DNA of 16,405 nt from Candidatus Eiseniibacteriota bacterium (GTDB taxonomy: Bacteria; Eisenbacteria; RBG-16-71-46; SZUA-252), in contig JAEHDN010000120.1 of the NCBI GenBank assembly GCA_016880395.1, positions 1 through 16,405 on the forward strand, in the 5' to 3' direction. The notes below the pieces were generated by a model. The model saw nothing but the letters and a program-made list of their open reading frames with translations, was not told where the DNA came from and searched no databases. The number at the start of each line of letters is the position of its first letter. Within the stretch, counting starts at the first letter, position 1. Both the position numbers and the translations under genes were made by a program. Shown piece by piece: positions 1 through 4,907 of this stretch.

Positions 1-787
1 CAACGTCCGCGATGTCGCCGAGCCGGACGACCGTGCCCTTGTCCTCCTTGACCACGAGCTGGCGAAACTCATCCGCGGTCTGGAGATCCGTGTTGGTGAC
101 CAGGTTCACCGAGACCATGGAGCCCTTGGTACTGCCCACGGCCGCGAGGAAGTTGTTCGCGGCGAGCGCGTCGTGCACGTCGGACGGGGAGATCCCGCGG
201 GCCGCCATCTTGTCGGGCTTGAGCCACACCCTCATCGCGAACGTACGCCCGCCCAGGATATCGGCGCGTTGCACCCCCTCGATCGCGCTCAGCTTGGGCT
301 GGACGACCCGGGTCAGATAGTCGGTGATCTGGTTCTGGTCGAGGTCCTTGGACGAGAAACCGAGATACATCGCCGCGAACCGATTGTCCGCGGTCTCCAG
401 GTCGATAATCGGAGCCTCCGCCTCGGGAGGCAGCTCGTTCCTGACCTGCGCCACCTTGGCCTGGATCTGCGTGAGCGCGGCGTTGGTGTCGTAGTTCAGC
501 TTCAGGTGCACCGTGATCGTGCTCACGCCCTGGGCGCTCGACGACTCGAGGTAGTCGATGCCATCGGCGCTCGCGATCACGCGCTCGAGCGGCGTCGTGA
601 TGAACCCGCGCACGAGGTCGGCGTTGGCGCCGACGTAGGCGGTCGTGACCGTGACGATCGCGATGTCGCTGCGTGGGTACTGGCGGACGCTCAGCGATCG
701 GATCGACTGGATCCCGGCGATCAGGATGACGAGATTGACGACCATCGCCAGGACCGGCCGTCGGACGAAGAGATCGGTGAATTTCAT
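1..787 (-). CDS. RND efflux transporter permease, N-terminal part (cut by window edge)
   Basis: Inner-membrane permease of an RND-type tripartite efflux pump, which exports substrates by proton antiport through the partner adaptor and channel encoded just upstream. The visible 262 residues begin MKFTDLFVRRPVLAMVVNLV, the usual AcrB/MexB-type start: a cytoplasmic amphipathic segment followed by the first transmembrane helix (about residues 9-30). A periplasmic porter region follows (YPRSDIAIVTVTT, then QVRNELPPEAEAPII and, further on, GISPSDVHDALAANN). Family members have about 1,030 residues, so roughly three quarters of the gene lies beyond the left edge. The ATG shares its last base with the stop of the adaptor gene (TGATG), so translation is coupled. 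The N-terminal region looks like the hydrophobe/amphiphile (HAE1) branch rather than heavy-metal pumps, but substrate cannot be told. Confidence 0.93.
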   Translation of the reverse strand, partial: MKFTDLFVRRPVLAMVVNLVILIAGIQSIRSLSVRQYPRSDIAIVTVTTAYVGANADLVRGFITTPLERVIASADGIDYLESSSAQGVSTITVHLKLNYDTNAALTQIQAKVAQVRNELPPEAEAPIIDLETADNRFAAMYLGFSSKDLDQNQITDYLTRVVQPKLSAIEGVQRADILGGRTFAMRVWLKPDKMAARGISPSDVHDALAANNFLAAVGSTKGSMVSVNLVTNTDLQTADEFRQLVVKEDKGTVVRLGDIADV

Positions 788-1911
788 CAGCTGTCCTCCG
801 GCTCCGGCGAGGGATTGTTCGACGGACGCACTTTGTTGTTCACGTAGACGGCGGCGCCGTTACGGAGCTTGAACACGCCGGAGGTGACGACCTCCTGCCC
901 AGGCTTGAGCCCGGACACGATGGCGATCTGGTCGCCACGTCCCGGGCCCAGCTTCACGAACCGCTGCGACACGCCGGGATAGGTCTTGCCGTTGGGACCC
1001 TTGAGCTGCTCCACGACGAAAACCGAGTTGCCGTAAGGCGCGTAGCTGATCGCCGAAGCCGGCAGCGCGATGACCCGCTGCGCGGTGCCCCGGCTCGCCT
1101 GGACCTGGACGTACATCCCGGGACGCAGGACCCCCCTGGGGTTCCGGAAGGTCGCCTGGACCTGGACGTTCCGGGTCGCCTGGTCGACGATCGAATTGAC
1201 GGCCGTGACACGGCCGGCAAAAGCGCCGGGGATGCTGTCGGCCGACACGACGACCTCCGCCCCGAGGTGAAGGGAGGGAACATCCCCCTGCGGCAGGGAG
1301 AAGTTGACGTAGATCGGGTCCATCGACTGGAGCGGCACGACGGGGTCTCCGCCATTCAGATACTGGCCGAGATTGACCTGCCGGATGCCGAGGACACCCG
1401 AGAACGGAGCCCGGATCCTCTTCCGCGCGATCGTCGCCCGGATCTCGCCGACGCCGGCCTCGGCCTGCTTCGCCTCCGCCGTCATGCGGTCGAACTCGGC
1501 TTGCGCCACGACTCCCTTGTCCAGGAGCTGCCGTGCGCGCTCGAGGTTGAGCCGCGTGAGATCGCGCTGCGCGTCCGCCGCCGCGAGCTGGGCCTGCTCC
1601 TGATGCGTATCCAGCCGCACGAGCACGTCGCCCGCGGCCACTCGCCTGCCCGAATCGATGTTCACTGCCTCGACGATGCCGGGCAGGTCGGCGCTCACGG
1701 TCACGCCATGCACCGCCTCCACGCTCCCGATCGCCGTGAGCGACGTGGCCCATTGCTCCTCCTTCGCCACCACGGTCGTGACCGCTTCCGGCGGCGGCTG
1801 CCAGGACGCGCCCGCCGCGATCGCCGCCCGGATCTGCAGGAACTTGACCACCCCCACGGTCACCAGAAAGACCGCCAGGATCGTCACCACGATGATCATT
1901 CGCCGTTTCAT
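787..1911 (-). CDS. RND efflux periplasmic adaptor (membrane fusion protein, HlyD/AcrA family)
   Basis: Periplasmic adaptor joining the RND permease to the outer-membrane channel. The 374-residue protein starts with two arginines and one membrane anchor (about residues 6-24), with no lipobox. It has the expected order: first lipoyl/barrel strand (GSVEAVHGVTVSADLPGIVE), a helical hairpin rich in Ala, Gln and Arg (about 105-165), second lipoyl half (RIRAPFSGVLGIRQVNLGQY), then beta-barrel and membrane-proximal domains. The open frame extends about 97 codons upstream, but that extension is arginine-rich, overlaps the TolC gene and lacks family similarity. The ATG at 1911 has a strong GAGGAGGT ribosome site and gives a normal family length. 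It follows the channel gene by 13 bp and its stop overlaps the permease start. Substrate is unknown. Confidence 0.95.
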   Translation of the reverse strand: MKRRMIIVVTILAVFLVTVGVVKFLQIRAAIAAGASWQPPPEAVTTVVAKEEQWATSLTAIGSVEAVHGVTVSADLPGIVEAVNIDSGRRVAAGDVLVRLDTHQEQAQLAAADAQRDLTRLNLERARQLLDKGVVAQAEFDRMTAEAKQAEAGVGEIRATIARKRIRAPFSGVLGIRQVNLGQYLNGGDPVVPLQSMDPIYVNFSLPQGDVPSLHLGAEVVVSADSIPGAFAGRVTAVNSIVDQATRNVQVQATFRNPRGVLRPGMYVQVQASRGTAQRVIALPASAISYAPYGNSVFVVEQLKGPNGKTYPGVSQRFVKLGPGRGDQIAIVSGLKPGQEVVTSGVFKLRNGAAVYVNNKVRPSNNPSPEPEDS

Positions 1912-1924
1912 GCGAGCACCTCCT

Positions 1925-3457
1925 CTATCGAGTCGTTTCATCGGCCTTGATGCCGTACTGATCGGCCAACCGCCCCGTCGCGCGCGCCAGCTCGGTGCGC
2001 GCGGTCCGGTAGTCGGTGAGGGCCGAGATCTCGTCCAGGCGAGCGCGGGACAGGTCGTTCTGCCTCGTGAGCACGAGGAAGTTGGTGGAGAGCCCCGTTG
2101 CGTATCGGTCCTGCTCCGCCGAGAGCTGAACCTCCGCCGCTTCCCGCCCCGCCCGCGCGGCCTCGATCCGCTGCCCCGCCGTCTCGAGCCCCGCCGCCGC
2201 ATCCAGCACCTCGGCCCGGATCGCTTTCCGGACGCGCGCCAGGTCGGCCTCCGCCTGTCGCTCGACGTGACGCGCGGCCTCCGCGTTGCCGCGCGCCGTG
2301 CGGTTCAGGATCGGAAGCTCCAGCTCCAGGGCCACGCGGGCTGCGTTGAAATCGCCGTCCCGCAGCGTCTCGAGCGACTGATCCCAGCCGCCCTCGAGCT
2401 CGGGTGGGACCGAGCTCGAAGCCGCCGATGGGGCGGATCCCGCGAGCCCGAACCGGTCGTAGGAGAGGACGGCGTCCAGGCTCGGCCAAACGCCGTTCTT
2501 GGCGAACGCCGTCTCGGCCCGGCGCCGGTCCACGATCGCCTGCGCCACCACGAGCTCCGGCCGGCTCGAGAGCGCTCGCTCCATCTCCGCCGGAACATTC
2601 ACCGGGGCGATCGCGACCTCCGCGTCCTCGACCGGGGCGAGATCCGAAGCCCACAGCGGATCGTCGGCCCCGCCCAGGATCAGGAGCTTGAGATCGTTCT
2701 CTCTCCGCGAGCGCGTCTCGCTCGACGCAAGGAGCTCCCCGCGCCGCCGCTCGAGCTCCGCCCTTGGCTGCGCCAGCTCCGTCCGCGGCACGGAGCCCGC
2801 GTCCACACGGTGCTGGGTCTCCGTGAGCTGCTCTTGCGCCAGCTGGACGGCGCGCTCCTCGACTCCGACCTCGAGCCTCGCGTCCACGAGCGACCAGTAG
2901 GCCCGCTCGACCGCGGCCACCGTCTCGGTGGTCGCGCTCTCGAGCGACGCGGCAGCGGCGTCGCGTCCGGCCCTCGCGACGCGCACGCTCTTCCGAGCCT
3001 CGTCGACGCCCAGGTCGCGCAGCAGCGGCTGCCGGAACTCCACGCCGACACGCGTCAGGTAGGATGGTGAGAGGAGCACGAAGCCCTGATCCGTCTCGCG
3101 GCCGCCCCTTCCGTGCAGGGAGAGCGTTCCTCCCGTGGGCAGGAGCTGGCGAAGGGAGAGACCGCCTTCCGATGACTCTTGCTCGGGCGCCACGGGCGCG
3201 CCCGGCAGGGACGAGTTCAGGGGCTGCTTCAGCCGCTGCCACGTCCCGTCCGCGGCGAGGACCGGGTCGTAGGCTCCCTTGGCGCTGCGAAGGGTTCCCG
3301 ACGCCGCGCCGAGCGACTCGCGCACGATCGCGAGGCTCTCGTTCTTCTGAATCGCGAGCCGCACGGCCTCATCCAGCGTGAGCGCCTGCTCGGCGGCGGT
3401 GACGCTTGCCGGCAGCGCCGCGAGGATCGCCGCGACGGCGAGAATCCTGATCCTCAT
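1925..3457 (-). CDS. TolC-family outer membrane efflux channel
   Basis: Outer-membrane factor forming the exit duct of the pump. It has 510 residues, slightly longer than the typical 430-490. The first about 21 residues are a signal peptide (MRIRILAVAAILAALPASV). Then come the TolC-type opening LTLDEAVRLAIQKN and two related halves of long Ala/Arg/Glu-rich helices. The second half has NRTARGNAEAARHVERQAEADLA-type repeat helices and ends with LVLTRQNDLSRARLDEISAL, a typical OEP signature. No Cys lies at a signal cleavage site, so it is probably not a lipoprotein. The ATG has a GGGAGGTGAG ribosome site and overlaps the stop of the upstream small gene by 4 bp (ATGA). It is the second gene of the operon, before the adaptor and permease. 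Confidence 0.94.
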   Translation of the reverse strand: MRIRILAVAAILAALPASVTAAEQALTLDEAVRLAIQKNESLAIVRESLGAASGTLRSAKGAYDPVLAADGTWQRLKQPLNSSLPGAPVAPEQESSEGGLSLRQLLPTGGTLSLHGRGGRETDQGFVLLSPSYLTRVGVEFRQPLLRDLGVDEARKSVRVARAGRDAAAASLESATTETVAAVERAYWSLVDARLEVGVEERAVQLAQEQLTETQHRVDAGSVPRTELAQPRAELERRRGELLASSETRSRRENDLKLLILGGADDPLWASDLAPVEDAEVAIAPVNVPAEMERALSSRPELVVAQAIVDRRRAETAFAKNGVWPSLDAVLSYDRFGLAGSAPSAASSSVPPELEGGWDQSLETLRDGDFNAARVALELELPILNRTARGNAEAARHVERQAEADLARVRKAIRAEVLDAAAGLETAGQRIEAARAGREAAEVQLSAEQDRYATGLSTNFLVLTRQNDLSRARLDEISALTDYRTARTELARATGRLADQYGIKADETTR

Positions 3458-3690
3458 GACTCACCTCCCTGCAGGTCGGTCTTCTGGAGCCGCGCGTCGA
3501 TCGCTCGCGCGAAGCGAGCCAGATCGCACGGGTCGAGGGACGCGAGCGACCAGAGCTCGCTCGCGTTCAGCTCCATGCCTCGGCGGACGATCTCCAGAAG
3601 CGCGGCGCGCGGGTCTCGCATGAACTGCCGCCGCAGACCTTCGTCGGTCGCGAGCAGGCCGATGACGCGTTCGACATTCACTTGACTCAT
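3454..3690 (-). CDS. small Os1348-like NHLP-clan protein, first gene of the efflux operon
   Basis: A 78-residue protein with the pattern I associate with the Os1348 family of the NHLP clan (nitrile-hydratase-like leader peptide relatives): MSQVNVERVIGLLATDEGLR, then F-x2-DP-x-AAL (about 23-31), G-x-ELNASE (about 38-45) and a C-terminal ARAIDARLQ. Predicted all helical, with no signal peptide or membrane segment. NHLP-clan proteins include RiPP leader peptides, but no separate core peptide is visible here: the sequence ends soon after the helical part and has a single Cys (residue 55). The function is therefore unknown. A similar fold is seen in LigA-type dioxygenase small subunits. The start is clear from an AGGAGGG site 4 bp away. 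Its stop overlaps the channel gene start, so it is produced with the pump. It lies about 30 bp downstream of a sigma-54-like promoter. Confidence 0.8.
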   Translation of the reverse strand: MSQVNVERVIGLLATDEGLRRQFMRDPRAALLEIVRRGMELNASELWSLASLDPCDLARFARAIDARLQKTDLQGGES

Positions 3691-3716
3691 GGTGCCCTCC
3701 TCTCGCTCGCTCCTAT

Positions 3717-3732
3717 CTCAAGGTGCGTGCCA
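3717..3732 (-). promoter_or_regulatory. predicted sigma-54 promoter (-24/-12) of the efflux operon
   Basis: Read on the minus strand, TGGCACGCACCTTGAG matches the sigma-54 consensus TGGCACG-N4-TTGCW at every stated position except the C of the -12 GC, which is A. The spacing between the -24 GG and the -12 G is canonical. Transcription would start near 3707, giving a leader of about 17 nt that holds the ribosome site of the 78-residue gene. A near-identical element precedes the beta-barrel gene at 4743-4758, with the same -12 deviation, and a sigma-54 activator gene lies nearby. Confidence 0.68.
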
Positions 3733-3839
3733 GGCGAGTCGTCGGGTCGAATTTGGTCGGGATGGGGTTGCGTGCGATGGGCTTGCCGCGGTTCGGGGAG
3801 AGTCATCGAATCGCGGCGCGTGTCCATGCGGTGTCGTTG

Positions 3840-3858
3840 GATCGACAGGCTGTCGATC
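3840..3858. promoter_or_regulatory. palindromic site, predicted upstream activator-binding site 1
   Basis: GATCGACAGGCTGTCGATC is a perfect 9-1-9 inverted repeat. Its centre (3849) is 118 bp upstream of the first G of the predicted -24 element, a typical distance for a sigma-54 enhancer site. Sixteen of its bases recur at 4865-4880, at almost the same distance from the second promoter. Assignment to the activator encoded at 4908-7073 is inference. Confidence 0.65.
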
Positions 3859-3921
3859 AGGCCGCGCGCTCGAAGGTGAGCATGTGCGTCGCGGTCAGCG
3901 ATCCCGGAGCGCGACCGACAT

Positions 3922-3955
3922 GAAAAGCGCCGGGCCCATGAAGGCGCCCGGCGCT
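3922..3955 (-). terminator. intrinsic terminator after the outer-membrane beta-barrel gene
   Basis: Read on the minus strand, a perfect 10-bp stem AGCGCCGGGC / GCCCGGCGCT with a 10-nt loop is followed by TTTCATG (TTTT when the last stem base is counted). It lies about 55 bp downstream of the beta-barrel stop codon and upstream of the efflux promoter, so the two units look transcriptionally separate. The U tract is short, but the stem is strong. Confidence 0.75.
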
Positions 3956-4008
3956 CCGGCAGGGGAGGGACTTGCCGTCTCCGGTCAGAGACTCAGAGAC
4001 TCATTCGG

Positions 4009-4638
4009 TCAGAAGTGATATCCCACGCCCAGCGTGCCCCGCTCGGTCCACACCTCGTCCGCGTCACCCGCCGCGGAAAGGCCGGCCGCATCGCTCTTGG
4101 GAAACGCCACGAGCTCGCGGAGGTCGCCCCGAAGCGACCAGCTGGGCGTCAACCGGTACGAGAATCCGGTTCCGAAGTTGACCGCGAATGCCGTCTCCGA
4201 CTCGGAGAGCGCGGGCGTGCGATTCGGGTCCGTGTTCGAGAGGAAGGTCATGGCGCCGGCGCCCCCCACCAGGTACGGTCGGAACGAACCCCCCACCGGG
4301 AGGTCCGCGCGGACGTTCGCCTGATAGGCGAGGATGTCCGGCGTCTTGCGATCCGCAGTCTGTCCTCCGCCCATGTCCACGCTTTGCTCGATCGGAATCA
4401 TCCAGGTGAACTCACCTTCCAGGGCGAAGACCGAGCTCACCGGATATCCGACACCCACGACGGCGGGAACGTTGATGAAGTCGTCCGGGAACGCGGTGTC
4501 GTTCTGATTCAGCGCCTGCACTCCGCCCATGAGCCACACCTCGGGGCCCCCCTCGCGTGCAGCCGCTGGTCCGGCCGACCCGAAGAGCATGAGGGAAGCA
4601 GCGACCGCGCCGATGGCCCATCCATTTCTGATCTTCAT
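4009..4638 (-). CDS. outer membrane beta-barrel protein
   Basis: A 209-residue small outer-membrane barrel, probably eight-stranded, of the OmpW/OmpA-N-like or opacity type. It has a signal peptide MKIRNGWAIGAVAASLMLFG with likely cleavage after AAA at residue 27. Alternating polar and apolar strands follow (EVWLMGGVQAL, FALEGEFTWMIP, YLVGGAGAMTFLS, NFGTGFSYRLTPSWSLRGDLRE). The C-terminus is LGVGYHF with a terminal Phe, the usual barrel-assembly signal. The open frame extends 24 codons further, but the ATG at 4638 has an AAGGAGA site and begins a clear signal peptide. It follows the sigma-54 activator gene, has its own -24/-12-like element at 4743-4758, and is followed by a terminator. The role is not known; co-control with an efflux operon suggests envelope response. 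Confidence 0.88.
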   Translation of the reverse strand: MKIRNGWAIGAVAASLMLFGSAGPAAAREGGPEVWLMGGVQALNQNDTAFPDDFINVPAVVGVGYPVSSVFALEGEFTWMIPIEQSVDMGGGQTADRKTPDILAYQANVRADLPVGGSFRPYLVGGAGAMTFLSNTDPNRTPALSESETAFAVNFGTGFSYRLTPSWSLRGDLRELVAFPKSDAAGLSAAGDADEVWTERGTLGVGYHF

Positions 4639-4662
4639 TGCCGTCTCCTTTCCACATCCGAC

Positions 4663-4684
4663 GCGACGCCGGTCAAGGCGTCGC
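4663..4684 (-). promoter_or_regulatory. hairpin in the mRNA leader of the beta-barrel gene
   Basis: GCGACGCC and GGCGTCGC form a perfect 8-bp stem with a 6-nt loop. The hairpin sits about 13 nt upstream of the AAGGAG ribosome site, inside the roughly 95-nt leader predicted from the -24/-12 element. It has no U tract, so a role in mRNA stability or translation is more likely than termination. This is inference. Confidence 0.4.
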
Positions 4685-4742
4685 TCTTCTCTGATGGCGG
4701 GGGCAGCCACCCTGCTTCACCCCCGGTCTGAACGGAGACAAG

Positions 4743-4758
4743 ATCAACGAACGTGCCA
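4743..4758 (-). promoter_or_regulatory. predicted sigma-54 promoter (-24/-12) of the beta-barrel gene
   Basis: On the minus strand TGGCACGTTCGTTGAT matches TGGCACG-N4-TTGCW with the same single mismatch (TTGA for TTGC) seen at 3717-3732. The four spacer bases differ, so only the contacted positions are shared, as expected for a real promoter rather than a copied block. Transcription would start near 4733. Confidence 0.68.
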
Positions 4759-4772
4759 TCGAAGGCCGGTGC

Positions 4773-4812
4773 GACAACATGCGCGCAAGCGCTTCGCTCT
4801 GTGGATGTTGTC
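4773..4812. repeat. inverted repeat between activator site and promoter
   Basis: GACAACAT (4773-4780) and ATGTTGTC (4805-4812) are exact reverse complements separated by 24 bp. The spacer includes the palindrome AAGCGCTT. It lies just upstream of the -24 element of the beta-barrel gene. It could be a second regulator site or a stem-loop at the end of the activator mRNA; no U tract follows on either strand. Confidence 0.4.
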
Positions 4813-4864
4813 TCGGGAGGGAGGACGGGGCGGTGGGGACGACGTTGCCGGTTATCTGCGGACT

Positions 4865-4880
4865 GATCGACAGGCTGTCG
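4865..4880. promoter_or_regulatory. palindromic site, predicted upstream activator-binding site 2
   Basis: GATCGACAGGCTGTCG repeats 16 of the 19 bases of the palindrome at 3840-3858 and keeps the CGACAG-G-CTGTCG core. The centre (4874) is 117 bp upstream of the first G of the -24 element at 4743-4758, against 118 bp for the other pair. It lies 27 bp beyond the activator stop codon. Confidence 0.65.
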
Positions 4881-4907
4881 GCGCAGCCTCAAGTCAGGTC
4901 GGTGGAG

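Larger units (their letters stand above)
3691..4008. other. intergenic regulatory region of the efflux operon
   Basis: A 318-bp gene-free stretch between the beta-barrel gene and the efflux operon. From right to left it contains the terminator of the beta-barrel gene (3922-3955), a 19-bp palindrome (3840-3858), a -24/-12-like element (3717-3732) and the ribosome site of the small first gene. Short open frames here are on the plus strand, lack ribosome sites and show no protein-like composition. Confidence 0.8.
4639..4907. other. intergenic regulatory region of the beta-barrel gene
   Basis: A 269-bp stretch between the activator gene and the beta-barrel gene. It contains an activator-like palindrome (4865-4880), an 8-bp inverted repeat with a 24-bp spacer (4773-4812), the -24/-12-like element (4743-4758) and a leader hairpin (4663-4684). 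An open frame of 85 codons crosses it on the minus strand, but it has no ribosome site or recognisable domain and is taken as chance. Confidence 0.75.

Noticed and set aside
1236..1249. TGTCGGCCGACA palindrome inside the adaptor gene, considered as another activator site
   Set aside because: Core differs from CGACAG-N-CTGTCG, lies in coding sequence, and no promoter element is at the right distance.
1658..3070. Open frame of 470 codons on the plus strand opposite the channel and adaptor genes
   Set aside because: Spans a gene boundary of the other strand, very Arg-rich, no recognisable domain.
4635..4892. 85-codon minus-strand frame between the activator and beta-barrel genes
   Set aside because: Overlaps the promoter and activator-site elements, has no ribosome site, and its translation resembles no family.
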